Positions 9,042 through 18,062 of a DNA stretch of 64,000 nucleotides are shown here, one piece after another (the first letter of the stretch is position 1; the number at the start of each line of letters is the position of its first letter). A program made the position numbers and the translations under genes. The notes beneath the pieces were generated by a model. The model was not told the DNA's origin. It ran no database searches and saw only the letters and a list, made by a program, of their open reading frames with translations. This stretch comes from Mucilaginibacter gotjawali (GTDB lineage Bacteria > Bacteroidota > Bacteroidia > Sphingobacteriales > Sphingobacteriaceae): the NCBI RefSeq assembly GCF_002355435.1, contig NZ_AP017313.1:5394001-5458000 (forward strand), read 5' to 3'.

Positions 9042-10463
9042 ATGAAATTTTTCCGCTTAGACTTATTGACCCTGTTGATAAGTCTTTTTATTTTGAATAG
9101 TTGTAAAAACCAGGATGCTGTTGGTTTGGGCGTAAGTTCAGGTCAGACAGCCAGCAACCTGATCGATACATCAACAATTGTGGTAAATACCGTCCCCGAA
9201 GATTCTGTGATAACGTCTGGTTTGACAAAAAGCCCGGTTAGTTGTTTTCGCGATCCTATATTCGGAAGCACAATGACTGCTTTGGCCACCGACCTGAATT
9301 TACCCGGCCAGGGATCATACACCCCTCCTACCGGTACGGTATATATCGACTCCGCACGGCTTGTTTTAAATTATGCCAACGGTTTTTACGGTGATTCCAT
9401 CACCTCAAAATATACCATTAATGTTTACCAGCTAAAATCACTGTTCAGGACGGATACCGCCTATTACAACAACAAAAATTTTGGATACAGCACCACCAAT
9501 TTTGCGGATTATTCTTCACAGTCGCCAATAGGAACGCTTACGTTTAATGCCAGGCCGCATGATTCCATAAAGGTTTATAATATCATTACCGGTGCGGCTG
9601 ACACCTTGATTAAGGTACCACCCCAGATCAGGATCCCGATCGATCCTTCTTTTATCAACACCAATCTTTTTGGCGCAAGTTCAACAACGCTGGGGTCCAA
9701 CACTATTTTTAAAACCAAGGTTAAGGGATTATTGATCAAGCTTGATTCAACAAAAACTACCGGATCCGGCGGATCTATTATGTTCAGCAATGCAGACTCG
9801 CTGGTGGTTTATTACCGCTCGGTTATTGGTACAACCATTGATACTGCCGTAGTTAAACTGCCTATTGTAAGCACGGCAACGTCAATTCACCATAATTATT
9901 CAACCGCTATCCGCAACGAACTTAACAATACCAAAAGTGGCTCGCGAAATTTATTTTATTTGCAGGGGCCTATTGGCTTAAGGGCTAAAGTGAGTTTTCC
10001 GCATTTATTGCAGAATTTCAGGGCGAGCCTGTTAAGTAACAACCAGGATGTGGTTATCAACCGCGCCGAACTGGTGGTTACGCCGCAGCCGGGTACCTAT
10101 ATCCCATTTGCGCCTATGCCTAAAATAAGCATGTACCAGCTCGACATCGCCTTGCAACGAATCGAATTACAGGACGCCAGTTCTGCTGACGCACGTTCAG
10201 GTGGTGTTGGCGTATTTGGCGGATTTTATAATTCCACGCAAAATGAATATCATTTTATAGTAACTGCCTACGTGCAGGACCTGCTATACGGAAAAACCGT
10301 CGATTATGGCACCTATATTGGCCCCATTGATAATACAAATACCACTACTGTAGATATAGGAGCCACCGCACAGGTTGCTTCGCGTACGGTAGCCATCGGG
10401 ACTGATAAGAATTCGCCTTATCGTTTAAAGCTAAATATTATTTATACCAAGGTTGCTAAGTAA
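9042..10463 (+). CDS. DUF4270 family lipoprotein
   Basis: A lipoprotein of about 473 residues of the DUF4270 family, common in Bacteroidota and of unknown function. The hydrophobic leader ends in the lipobox LNSC with the lipidated Cys near residue 22, followed by KNQDAVGLG. The rest is beta-rich, with many Thr, Ser and Asn, consistent with an outer-membrane-anchored sandwich protein. ATG at 9042 is preferred over the TTG at 9030. It follows the GT5 gene by 15 bases and precedes glmS after a strong terminator, an arrangement I associate with Sphingobacteriaceae. Confidence 0.83.
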   Translation: MKFFRLDLLTLLISLFILNSCKNQDAVGLGVSSGQTASNLIDTSTIVVNTVPEDSVITSGLTKSPVSCFRDPIFGSTMTALATDLNLPGQGSYTPPTGTVYIDSARLVLNYANGFYGDSITSKYTINVYQLKSLFRTDTAYYNNKNFGYSTTNFADYSSQSPIGTLTFNARPHDSIKVYNIITGAADTLIKVPPQIRIPIDPSFINTNLFGASSTTLGSNTIFKTKVKGLLIKLDSTKTTGSGGSIMFSNADSLVVYYRSVIGTTIDTAVVKLPIVSTATSIHHNYSTAIRNELNNTKSGSRNLFYLQGPIGLRAKVSFPHLLQNFRASLLSNNQDVVINRAELVVTPQPGTYIPFAPMPKISMYQLDIALQRIELQDASSADARSGGVGVFGGFYNSTQNEYHFIVTAYVQDLLYGKTVDYGTYIGPIDNTNTTTVDIGATAQVASRTVAIGTDKNSPYRLKLNIIYTKVAK

Positions 10464-10507
10464 AGGGTAGTGATTGGAGATTAGTTAAATAGAGATTAGA
10501 AAGCAAT

Positions 10508-10545
10508 AAAAAGGGGTTGTGGTGTTTACATTACAACCCCTTTTT
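10508..10545 (+). terminator. Strong intrinsic terminator after the DUF4270 gene
   Basis: A perfect 13-bp stem, AAAAAGGGGTTGT (10508-10520) and ACAACCCCTTTTT (10533-10545), with a 12-base loop and a T-run. It ends the GT5-DUF4270 transcript. GATTGGAGATTAG at 10472-10484 upstream is the exact reverse complement of a word at 16795-16807. Confidence 0.9.
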
Positions 10546-10622
10546 ATTTATATTATATCTAAACAACCGCAAGTATTCATTATTCAACTGATCTCTAATC
10601 ACCAAACTAAACCTTATGTTGT

Positions 10623-10630
10623 TACCTTTG
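10623..10630 (+). promoter_or_regulatory. Possible -7 box for glmS
   Basis: TACCTTTG matches TAnnTTTG and leaves a leader of about 23 bases before the glmS ATG. No TTG stands at the usual -33 distance, so support is partial. Confidence 0.4.
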
Positions 10631-10657
10631 TTTAACTAACATTAATATTTTGATCCA

Positions 10658-12493
10658 ATGTGTGGAATTGTAGGTTATATAGGTTTTAGAGATGCGTACC
10701 CGATTATTATAAAAGGGTTACACCGTTTGGAATACCGCGGATATGATAGCGCGGGTATTTCGTTATTTGATAATGGGCTAAAGGTTTATAAAAAGGCCGG
10801 TAAAGTTAGCGACCTTGAAAACTTTGTTAAGGATATTGATTTACAGGGCTCAATGGGAATGGGCCATACCCGCTGGGCAACACATGGTGCGCCAAGCGAC
10901 CGAAATTCGCACCCGCATTCATCGGGGAACAGGAAACTAACCATCATCCACAATGGCATTATCGAAAATTATGGCCCGATAAAAGAAACGCTGACTCATA
11001 AAGGCCATATTTTTAAAAGCGACACTGATACCGAGGTATTGGTTCACCTGATTGAAGATATTCAGAACGAGACTGGTTTTGGCCTGCGCGAAGCAGTAAG
11101 AGTTGCGCTGACCAAAGTGATAGGGGCGTATGCAATTGTTATTATGAGCGATGACGAACCTGATCTGCTTATTGCGGCCCGAAAAGGCAGCCCAATGGTG
11201 ATAGGCGTAGGTAAGGGCGAATACTTTATTGCATCTGACGCAACTCCGATTGTTGAATACACAAAAAACGTCATCTATCTGAATGATAACGAAGTGGCTT
11301 ACATCAGTCGCGAGAATTTATTGATAAAAACGATTGATAACCAGGTTCACACGCCTTACATACAGGAACTCGATCTGAAGCTCGAAATGCTCGAAAAGGG
11401 CGGCTACGATCACTTCATGCTGAAAGAGATTTATGAGCAACCCCGCTCAATAAGGGATTGCATGCGCGGCCGTATTTACCCGGAGCAGGGCAAAGTGCAG
11501 CTGGGCGGAATAAAGGAATATACCGAGAAGCTCAAAAATATCGACCGTATCATCATCGTAGCATGCGGTACTTCATGGCACGCTGGCTTAGTAGGCGAAT
11601 ATTTGATTGAAGAGTATGCCCGTGTACCCGTTGAGGTTGAATATGCATCGGAATTCAGGTACCGCAATCCTATTATTACTGAAAAGGACCTGGTAATTGC
11701 CATTTCCCAATCAGGTGAAACTGCCGATACCATGGCAGCCATTGAACTTGCCAAAGAAAAGGGTGCAACCATTTTCGGGATCTGTAACGTTGTAGGCGCC
11801 TCAATACCCCGTACTACGCACGCTGGTGTTTACACGCATGCCGGCCCCGAAATAGGGGTAGCCTCAACCAAGGCATTTACCGCGCAGGTTACTGTACTCA
11901 CATTAATGGCATTTTATATTGCCCAGCAAAGAGGTACGATTACCCAAAGCAAGTTGGTTGAACATTTAACAGAGTTAAATTCGATACCCGAACTGGTTGA
12001 GCGCGCGCTAAAATCAAACGACCATATCAAAGAGATTGCAGCAAAATTTAAGGACTCAACCAATTGCTTGTTCCTTGGCCGCGGAAGCTCCTTCCCTGTA
12101 GCACTGGAAGGCGCATTAAAACTCAAGGAGATCTCTTACATCCATGCCGAAGGTTATCCTGCGGCCGAAATGAAACACGGCCCTATCGCTTTAATTGACG
12201 ATGATATGCCGGTGGTATTTATCGCCACCAAAGATTCGTCATACGAAAAGGTGATCAGCAATATCCAGGAAGTAAAAGCACGCAAGGGGCACGTAATTGC
12301 CATCGTTACTGAAGGTGATACCGAAGTAAAAGGAATGGCAGATTTTGTGATAGAAATACCCGAAACTGATGAGGCCTTTGTGCCCTTACTGGCTACCATC
12401 CCGTTACAATTACTGGCCTACCATATTGCCGTAATGCGTGGCTGCAATGTTGACCAGCCCCGTAATTTAGCAAAATCGGTAACGGTGGAATAG
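10658..12493 (+). CDS. glmS: Glutamine--fructose-6-phosphate aminotransferase (isomerizing)
   Basis: Makes glucosamine-6-phosphate from fructose-6-phosphate and glutamine, the first committed step to UDP-GlcNAc for peptidoglycan and lipopolysaccharide. It has 611 residues, the normal length. Cys2 (MCGIVGYIG) is the amidotransferase nucleophile; HTRWATHG and NGIIENY complete the glutaminase domain. Two SIS sugar-isomerase domains follow (VACGTSWHAG and SQSGETADT, then LGRGSSFPVALEGALKLKE), and the C-terminus ends in the conserved DQPRNLAKSVTVE. No glmS ribozyme-like leader is evident; such ribozymes are typical of Firmicutes. Confidence 0.98.
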   Translation: MCGIVGYIGFRDAYPIIIKGLHRLEYRGYDSAGISLFDNGLKVYKKAGKVSDLENFVKDIDLQGSMGMGHTRWATHGAPSDRNSHPHSSGNRKLTIIHNGIIENYGPIKETLTHKGHIFKSDTDTEVLVHLIEDIQNETGFGLREAVRVALTKVIGAYAIVIMSDDEPDLLIAARKGSPMVIGVGKGEYFIASDATPIVEYTKNVIYLNDNEVAYISRENLLIKTIDNQVHTPYIQELDLKLEMLEKGGYDHFMLKEIYEQPRSIRDCMRGRIYPEQGKVQLGGIKEYTEKLKNIDRIIIVACGTSWHAGLVGEYLIEEYARVPVEVEYASEFRYRNPIITEKDLVIAISQSGETADTMAAIELAKEKGATIFGICNVVGASIPRTTHAGVYTHAGPEIGVASTKAFTAQVTVLTLMAFYIAQQRGTITQSKLVEHLTELNSIPELVERALKSNDHIKEIAAKFKDSTNCLFLGRGSSFPVALEGALKLKEISYIHAEGYPAAEMKHGPIALIDDDMPVVFIATKDSSYEKVISNIQEVKARKGHVIAIVTEGDTEVKGMADFVIEIPETDEAFVPLLATIPLQLLAYHIAVMRGCNVDQPRNLAKSVTVE

Positions 12494-12499
12494 GGAGAA

Positions 12500-12629
12500 G
12501 TCAATCGTCTTAAGTCGTTAGTCTTAAGTCAAAAGCGAGTTTAATAAATATAAAACAAGGAAGCCGGATTGTCATTTCCGGCTTCCTTATTTTATTGACT
12601 TCAGACTAAGGACTCCAGACTTCGGACTT
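12500..12629. repeat. Inverted heptad-word arrays framing the glmS/katA terminator
   Basis: Five 7-bp words, each starting GTC, fill 12500-12534. Five words of the form nnGACTn fill 12595-12629. The two arrays are reverse complements of each other (core GTC/AGTC), and a terminator hairpin sits between them at 12557-12588. The right array ends against the katA stop codon. Confidence 0.88.
12557..12588. terminator. Bidirectional terminator between glmS and katA
   Basis: AAGGAAGCCGGA (12557-12568) pairs perfectly with TCCGGCTTCCTT (12577-12588) around an 8-base loop. A/T-rich flanks on both sides suit termination of both convergent genes. Confidence 0.85.
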
Positions 12630-12632
12630 AAC

Positions 12633-14132
12633 TTAAACATACCCCGCCATTGCTTTCATTGCCTCATCTGTATTTACCTGCAGGCCCTTTGCTACGGCCA
12701 TCCCGAGGCCGATGTCAGCCCTGAACCAATGGCATAATTGCCTGTTGATGATCAGCTCACGTTTTGGCCCTTCAATTCCGCTCATAGCGCCGGTAATATT
12801 TTTTACAAGTTCGTGTTTTTCATCATCGCTCATTAAGCGGTATAAGTTGCCTGGCTGCGTGTAATGGTCATTTTCGCCTTCGGCATTGCGGTCATACCAT
12901 CCCGCCAAACTGGTCCCCAAATCCCACGATGGTTCTTTATAATGTTCGTCGGCAACAATATCATCAAAACTATTCGGGAAATAATTAGGCGATGAGCCGT
13001 AGTTTCCATCCACCCGCATTTGTCCATCACGCTCGTAGTTATTAACAGCAAAAGGGCACCTGTTAACCGGGATCTGCTCGTAATTGGCGCCAAGGCGATG
13101 ACGATGCGCATCCGGGTACGACAATAAACGCCCCTGGAGCATTTTATCCGGTGAATATCCAATACCATCCACTACGTGGGCCGGCGCAAACGCAGATTGT
13201 TCCACATGGGCGAAGTAATTGTCCGGGTTTTGATTTAACTCCAGCACACCCACATCAATCAGCGGAAAATCGGCATGCGGCCAAACTTTTGTCAGGTCGA
13301 ATGGGTTCCATTGATAGGTTTTTGCCTGTTCTTCGGTCATTACCTGTATTTTTAAGGCCCATTTTGGGAAATCACCGCTATCAATCGCATGCAACAGGTC
13401 GTGTTGTGCAAAATCAGGATCTACGCCCCGCATCGCACTGGCTTCGTCACCTGTAAAATTTTTGATTCCCTGCTGGGTTTTAAAATGGAATTTTACCCAA
13501 TGCCGTTCATTTTTAGCGTTGATCATGGAGAAAGTATGACTGCCAAAACCATCCATATGCCGGTAACCGTAGGGCGTGCCTCTGCTTGACATCAGGATGG
13601 TTACCTGGTGTAAGCTCTCCGGGTTTAACGACCAAAAATCCCACATCATGGTTGGGCTCTTGCAGTTGGTGTAGGGGTCGCGCTTTTGGGTATGGATAAA
13701 ATCACTGAACTTTTTCGGGTCCTTTACAAAAAATACCGGGGTATTATTGCCCACCAAATCCCAGTTTCCTTCTTCAGTGTAAAATTTTAAAGCAAACCCG
13801 CGTGGGTCGCGTTCTGTATCAGCCGAGCCTTTTTCGCCGCCAACGGTAGAGAACCTGAGAAAAGTTTTGGTTTGCTTGCCTATGTAATTAAAAAGCTTAG
13901 CCCTTGTATATTTTGAAATATCATGCGTAACCGTAAAGGTACCGTAAGCGCCTGATCCCTTGGCATGTACTACGCGTTCGGGTATCCGCTCCCGGTTAAA
14001 GTGGGCCATTTTTTCGTGCAGAATAAAATCCTGCAGCAATATGGGTCCGCGTGGCCCGACGGTCATGGAGTTTTCATTCTCAGCATAGGGGATCCCGGAT
14101 GCGGTGGTCAGCTTTTTCTTGTTCGTTTCCAT
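12633..14132 (-). CDS. katA: Monofunctional heme catalase
   Basis: Breaks hydrogen peroxide down to water and oxygen. It has 499 residues, the length of small-subunit (clade 3) catalases. Visible motifs are the distal His in ERVVHAKGSGAYG, the Asn in DLVGNNTPVFFV, and the proximal heme-ligand Tyr in RLLSYPDAHRHRLG. There is no signal peptide, so it is cytosolic. It is divergent from an oxyR gene with an OxyR-like operator between them, which indicates peroxide-induced expression. The short C-terminus and absence of the flavodoxin-like domain exclude the large-subunit type. Confidence 0.97.
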   Translation of the reverse strand: METNKKKLTTASGIPYAENENSMTVGPRGPILLQDFILHEKMAHFNRERIPERVVHAKGSGAYGTFTVTHDISKYTRAKLFNYIGKQTKTFLRFSTVGGEKGSADTERDPRGFALKFYTEEGNWDLVGNNTPVFFVKDPKKFSDFIHTQKRDPYTNCKSPTMMWDFWSLNPESLHQVTILMSSRGTPYGYRHMDGFGSHTFSMINAKNERHWVKFHFKTQQGIKNFTGDEASAMRGVDPDFAQHDLLHAIDSGDFPKWALKIQVMTEEQAKTYQWNPFDLTKVWPHADFPLIDVGVLELNQNPDNYFAHVEQSAFAPAHVVDGIGYSPDKMLQGRLLSYPDAHRHRLGANYEQIPVNRCPFAVNNYERDGQMRVDGNYGSSPNYFPNSFDDIVADEHYKEPSWDLGTSLAGWYDRNAEGENDHYTQPGNLYRLMSDDEKHELVKNITGAMSGIEGPKRELIINRQLCHWFRADIGLGMAVAKGLQVNTDEAMKAMAGYV

Positions 14133-14176
14133 AGTGGTTTATTTAAAAGACGATCAAACTTCAAAATAATTTTTCA

Positions 14177-14221
14177 ATAGAAAAAATCAATAATTACTAT
14201 ATTTGAATAGACAAAAACTAT
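14177..14221. promoter_or_regulatory. Candidate OxyR operator in the katA-oxyR spacer
   Basis: ATAG at 14207-14210 and CTAT at 14218-14221 are spaced by 7, as in the OxyR consensus. A further CTAT at 14197-14200 lies 6 bases before, and another ATAG at 14177-14180 lies 16 bases before that. Three of the four quarter-sites are thus near the expected spacing. A TATATTTG -7 box (14198-14205) overlaps the site and points toward oxyR. Confidence 0.5.
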
Positions 14222-14226
14222 TTTAA

Positions 14227-14335
14227 GAGCCGGGAGTCAAGAATCAAGAGCCAGGATTTGGAAGTAAAAAGGCGCCAGTTCTTTTCTTCTTTCGTTCTCT
14301 GTCTTGGTTCTCGGTTCTTGAATCTTGATTCTAAC
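14227..14335. repeat. Inverted heptad-word arrays upstream of oxyR
   Basis: Five words of the form GAnnCnn at 14227-14261 face seven words close to TTCTTGA at 14287-14335. The two arrays are approximate reverse complements and could fold into a long hairpin in the oxyR leader, ending 3 bases before its ATG. CTGGCTC and TTGATTC words from here are also found at 3358-3371. Confidence 0.85.
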
Positions 14336-14338
14336 AAT

Positions 14339-15274
14339 ATGACTATTACCCAGCTTGAATACGTTGTAGCCGTTGATACTTACAGGAGTTTTGTATTGGC
14401 CGCCGAAAAATGCTTTATTACCCAGCCTACGCTAAGCATGCAGATCCAGAAGCTTGAAGATACTTTGGGCGTTAAATTGTTCGATCGCAGCAAACAGCCC
14501 GTTGTCCCTACCGAGATCGGGAACGAAGTGATTGCCCAGGCCAGGATCTTACTTTCGGAAGCAGAAAAGATCAAAGAGATTATCACCGACAGGCAGCGGG
14601 AGCTTTCCGGAGAGCTGAAAGTGGGTATCATCCCGACGGTGGCGCCTTATATTTTGCCCAAAATATTGCATGGTTTTATCGAAAAATACCCGCAGGTAAA
14701 ACTCATCGTATCGGAACAAACTACCGAGCAGATCATCCAGCAGTTGAAACTCGGGGTGATCGACTGCGGTATCTTATCCACCCCGCTGCATGAAAGCAGC
14801 CTGACTGAGATCCCTGTTTTTTATGAAAACTTTGTGGCTTATGTATCCAAAAACAGCAAGCTTTCAAAAAAGAAGAGCATTAGCCCTGATGATATTGATA
14901 TGGAAGAGATCTGGATATTGAACGAGGGCCACTGTATGCGCGAACAAGTTTTAAATATCTGCCAGCGTCGCAAAGCTACCCAGGGTTTCAAACATTTTGA
15001 GTACAATACCGGCAGCGTTGAAACCTTAAAGCGAATGGTGGACCAAAACAACGGCGCCACCATTTTACCGGAACTGGCCTTATCCGAACTAACCGACAAG
15101 CAGTTAGACAAGGTTCGGTATTTTAAATCACCGGAACCTGCCCGCGAAGTGAGCGTAGTGATCCAGCGTAATTTTTTAAAGCGCAGGCTGATCGAGGCCC
15201 TTAAAAACGAGATCCTGGAGTTTTTGCCCAAACGGATGAAAAGCAAAAAGAAAAAAGAGGTGATGGATATTTAG
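14339..15274 (+). CDS. oxyR: Hydrogen-peroxide-sensing LysR-type regulator
   Basis: LysR-family activator of the peroxide response, 311 residues from the ATG at 14339. The upstream frame reaching 14258 reads through repeat DNA and is not part of the protein. The N-terminal winged helix has TITQLEYVVAVDTYRSFVLAA and ITQPTLSMQIQKLEDTLG. In the sensor domain GHCMREQ places a cysteine at residue 199, and a second cysteine follows nine residues later (NIC, 208). These match the redox pair C199/C208 of E. coli OxyR in both number and spacing. It is divergent from katA, its probable target. Confidence 0.95.
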   Translation: MTITQLEYVVAVDTYRSFVLAAEKCFITQPTLSMQIQKLEDTLGVKLFDRSKQPVVPTEIGNEVIAQARILLSEAEKIKEIITDRQRELSGELKVGIIPTVAPYILPKILHGFIEKYPQVKLIVSEQTTEQIIQQLKLGVIDCGILSTPLHESSLTEIPVFYENFVAYVSKNSKLSKKKSISPDDIDMEEIWILNEGHCMREQVLNICQRRKATQGFKHFEYNTGSVETLKRMVDQNNGATILPELALSELTDKQLDKVRYFKSPEPAREVSVVIQRNFLKRRLIEALKNEILEFLPKRMKSKKKKEVMDI

Positions 15275-15413
15275 GAGGAAGACCGGAAGATGAACGCCTA
15301 TTATTGATAGCACCAATTGTCAATTAATAAAAGCCGGTAAAGAGCACCACACAAACAAATTTTCACTTTCTACATTAAATAATAATATTTAAATTAGCAT
15401 AAAAGAACAAAAA

Positions 15414-15938
15414 ATGCACACCACAATACCAGCAACGGCAATAGATATTTACAGGAGCCTGCCTGAAGGCACCCGGTGCGAGGTACTATATAACCAATTG
15501 ATCACGACTCCGGCTCCAAATACAACACACCAGTTTATCTCCGTAAAAATATCTTCATTGCTGTTTGTGTTTTTAGAAAAAGCTAAAACCGGGGTTGTAC
15601 TCGAAGCTCCAACCGATGTGTATTTGATGGAAATGCAATCTGTTGTCCAACCGGATGTAATGGTCATCATGAATGAAAACAATAATATTATCCGTGAAGA
15701 TGGGATACATGGCGCCCCCGACATTATTTTCGAAATACTTTCGGGCAATCGTACCCATGATACACTGAAAAAGAAAACCCTTTATGAAGAGGCCGGTGTG
15801 AAGGAATATTTCATTGTCGACCCTTCAGATAAAACAGTTATCATGTTTGCCTATAACGACAGTAAGCGATACGAGCTGATTTATGAGCTGAAAGGCAAAA
15901 TTACGTCCGAAGTACTGGGCATCAGTTTTGAACTTTAA
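15414..15938 (+). CDS. Uma2 family (DUF820) endonuclease-like protein
   Basis: A 174-residue protein of the Uma2 family, a PD-(D/E)XK nuclease fold with unproven role, often seen in cyanobacteria and Bacteroidota. The putative active-site parts are QPDVMVIM (Asp), DIIFEILS (Glu) and the following KKKTLYEEAGVKEYFIVDP block. It stands alone: the oxyR stop lies about 140 bases upstream and the next gene about 108 bases downstream. No partner methylase is seen. Its cellular task is unknown. Confidence 0.85.
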   Translation: MHTTIPATAIDIYRSLPEGTRCEVLYNQLITTPAPNTTHQFISVKISSLLFVFLEKAKTGVVLEAPTDVYLMEMQSVVQPDVMVIMNENNNIIREDGIHGAPDIIFEILSGNRTHDTLKKKTLYEEAGVKEYFIVDPSDKTVIMFAYNDSKRYELIYELKGKITSEVLGISFEL

Positions 15939-15993
15939 GATAAATCCAAAATTAGAATCTGCTCTTACTATCATTTTGGGTTCCCTAATCCTT

Positions 15994-16021
15994 CTGCAAT
16001 CGACATTCCGCAATCCGCATT
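15994..16021. repeat. Heptad-word block before the MBL hydrolase gene
   Basis: Four tandem 7-bp words of the form CnnCAnT, for example CCGCAAT then CCGCATT. The related words at 41512-41578 share ATTCCG and CCGCATT. Confidence 0.75.
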
Positions 16022-16045
16022 CAATTATTTCCGTATTTTTACCGC

Positions 16046-16684
16046 ATGGCACAAATTCAATCTTTCACCAATAACCCGTACCAGGAAAACACCTATATTT
16101 TATATGATGAAAGCGGCGAGTGCGCCATCATCGACCCCGGCATGGATACCGCCAGGGAACAAAACGTCGTAGTTAATTTTATCAGGGATAATCATTTAAA
16201 GCCCGTTTTGCTACTAAATACCCATTGCCATATCGACCACGTGCTGGGCAATAAGTTTATTTTTGATCAATACGGCTTAAAACCAAAATTCCACGAGGGT
16301 GAACTTCCGGTTCTGGAAGCTGTAGTAGCCTATGCGCCGATGATGGGCATCCGATACGAAGTATCGCCCGTACCCGATGAATACCTGTCTGAAAAGGGGA
16401 CGATCAAATTCGGCAATACCGAACTTCAGTTGATCTTCGCGCCCGGCCATTCACCGGCACATCTTTGTTTTTATGATAAAGAAGGCAATCAGTTGGTTGG
16501 CGGCGATGTTTTATTCAGGGGCAGCATCGGCCGTACCGACCTGCCCGGCGGCAATTTTAGCCAGCTGATGGATAATATCGAACATAAACTGTTTACTTTG
16601 CCTGATGATTGTATAGTTTACCCGGGCCACGGCCCTGAAACAACCATCGGCTACGAAAAACAAACCAACCCCTTTTTGACTTAA
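16046..16684 (+). CDS. MBL-fold metallo-hydrolase (glyoxalase II/YcbL-like)
   Basis: A 212-residue zinc hydrolase of the metallo-beta-lactamase fold. The metal motif HCHIDH lies in LLNTHCHIDHVLG (about residues 55-67), and further ligands lie in FAPGHSPAHL, GGDVLF and VYPGHGPET. Size and motif order resemble hydroxyacylglutathione hydrolase-like YcbL proteins, which lack the glutathione-binding C-terminal domain. The natural thioester substrate is unknown. It is cytosolic and read in the same direction as the permease that follows 142 bases later. Confidence 0.9.
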   Translation: MAQIQSFTNNPYQENTYILYDESGECAIIDPGMDTAREQNVVVNFIRDNHLKPVLLLNTHCHIDHVLGNKFIFDQYGLKPKFHEGELPVLEAVVAYAPMMGIRYEVSPVPDEYLSEKGTIKFGNTELQLIFAPGHSPAHLCFYDKEGNQLVGGDVLFRGSIGRTDLPGGNFSQLMDNIEHKLFTLPDDCIVYPGHGPETTIGYEKQTNPFLT

Positions 16685-16761
16685 TATAAATAGGCAATAA
16701 TTGATATCGTTCATTAATTTCACTACAGCGATACTGTGTATAAAACCTCCGCTAAATAGGC

Positions 16762-16823
16762 TATTTTTGTAAACACTTTGAACATCATTTTAACTAATCT
16801 CCAATCTCTTATCTCTAATAACT
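16762..16823 (+). promoter_or_regulatory. -7 box followed by heptad words before the permease gene
   Basis: TATTTTTG at 16762-16769 matches TAnnTTTG. Four 7-bp words of the form AATCTCn fill 16796-16823 and end directly before the TTG start at 16827. CTAATCTCCAATC (16795-16807) occurs reverse-complemented at 10472-10484. Confidence 0.5.
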
Positions 16824-16826
16824 AAC

Positions 16827-18053
16827 TTGAACACCTCGCTATACATAGCCAAACGATACCTTTTTTCGCGAAAGAAGGTGCATGCTATCAACATCATTTC
16901 GGGCATTTCCATGGTGGGCGTGTTAATCGGCAGTGCGGCACTGGTGATCATATTATCAGTTTTCAATGGTTTCGAAGTAACTATTTTAAATTTATACGGT
17001 AATTTTTGTCCGGAAATAAAAATTGAACCACGTCTTGGCAAGACATTTAATCCTAACGTACCCTATTTTAATAACCTGCGTAAGGATCCCCGGATCTTTT
17101 CCTTTACTCCCGTACTCCAGGAAAAAGCGATGATCAAATACGATAACAAGTCGTTTATCGGAACGATTAAGGGCGTAGGTCGCGACTTTTTAAAAAATCC
17201 ATTGATTGACAGTACGATACAAAGCGGGGCTTTTATCCTGAAATCAGCCGGGGAGCAATATGCCGTGTTGGGTGCAGAAGTTGAAAACAGCCTGGCGGTA
17301 AATGTAAAAGACAGGTTTTCCACCATCGAAATTTATGCCCCCCGCCGGCAGGCAGGAAGTGGCACCGACCCACTGAGTGAGTTTGTGGTACGCCCGATTA
17401 CCCCCTCAGGTGTTTTTGAAGTGGGCCAGGATTTTGACGATATGGTGGTAACAACCATTGACTTTACCCGCGTATTGCTTGACCAGCCCCAGAACGTATC
17501 CTCACTTGAGATCAACTACAAAAAGGGAACCGACCTTGACGCCGTACAGCAGGATATCCGGGATAAGGTTGGCAAAGAATTCTCAGTAAAAAACCGGCGC
17601 GAGCAAAACACCGAGTTATATAAAACATTAAACTACGAACGCTGGTTTATTTTTATGATATTAACTTTTGTATTAATTATTGCTATATTTAATATTATTG
17701 GCTCATTAACCATGCTGGTGATCGATAAAAGAAAAGATATCGCTATTTTAACCAGCCTGGGCGCCCATAAACAACTGATACAGGGGATATTTTTTATTGA
17801 AGGGATGATGATCACTATAACCGGATGTATTGCAGGTATAGTATTAGGACTGGGATTTTGTATATTGCAGCAACGGTTTGGTTTGGTGAAAATGGGGTCG
17901 AAAATGTCAATGATTGACGCTTACCCCGTATCGCTGCGGTTAAGTGATTTTGTGCTTGTGTTTTTTACAGTTAGCTTTATCGCGGTTATTGCTTCCGGAA
18001 TAAGCGCCCGGTTAAGTATTAAAGGGCTGAATGACATCAAGCAGGATTTATAA
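16827..18053 (+). CDS. ABC transporter permease of the LolC/LolE-FtsX type
   Basis: A 408-residue inner-membrane permease. It has one N-terminal membrane segment (ISMVGVLIGSAALVIILSVF), a large periplasmic MacB-like domain (about 50-270), and three C-terminal segments (WFIFMILTFVLIIAIFNIIG; IEGMMITITGCIAGIVLGLG; FVLVFFTVSFIAVIASGI). This layout fits LolC/E, which extracts lipoproteins for delivery to the outer membrane, and no ATPase gene is adjacent. The start is TTG at 16827, giving the typical NTSLYIAKRYLFSRKKVHAI opening. A lipoprotein gene follows 9 bases later and rbfA shortly after. Confidence 0.88.
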   Translation: MNTSLYIAKRYLFSRKKVHAINIISGISMVGVLIGSAALVIILSVFNGFEVTILNLYGNFCPEIKIEPRLGKTFNPNVPYFNNLRKDPRIFSFTPVLQEKAMIKYDNKSFIGTIKGVGRDFLKNPLIDSTIQSGAFILKSAGEQYAVLGAEVENSLAVNVKDRFSTIEIYAPRRQAGSGTDPLSEFVVRPITPSGVFEVGQDFDDMVVTTIDFTRVLLDQPQNVSSLEINYKKGTDLDAVQQDIRDKVGKEFSVKNRREQNTELYKTLNYERWFIFMILTFVLIIAIFNIIGSLTMLVIDKRKDIAILTSLGAHKQLIQGIFFIEGMMITITGCIAGIVLGLGFCILQQRFGLVKMGSKMSMIDAYPVSLRLSDFVLVFFTVSFIAVIASGISARLSIKGLNDIKQDL

Positions 18054-18062
18054 TTTTAAAGA

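Noticed and set aside
10548..10657. glmS ribozyme or riboswitch
   Set aside because: No conserved ribozyme core was recognisable; the leader is short after a terminator and a -7 box.
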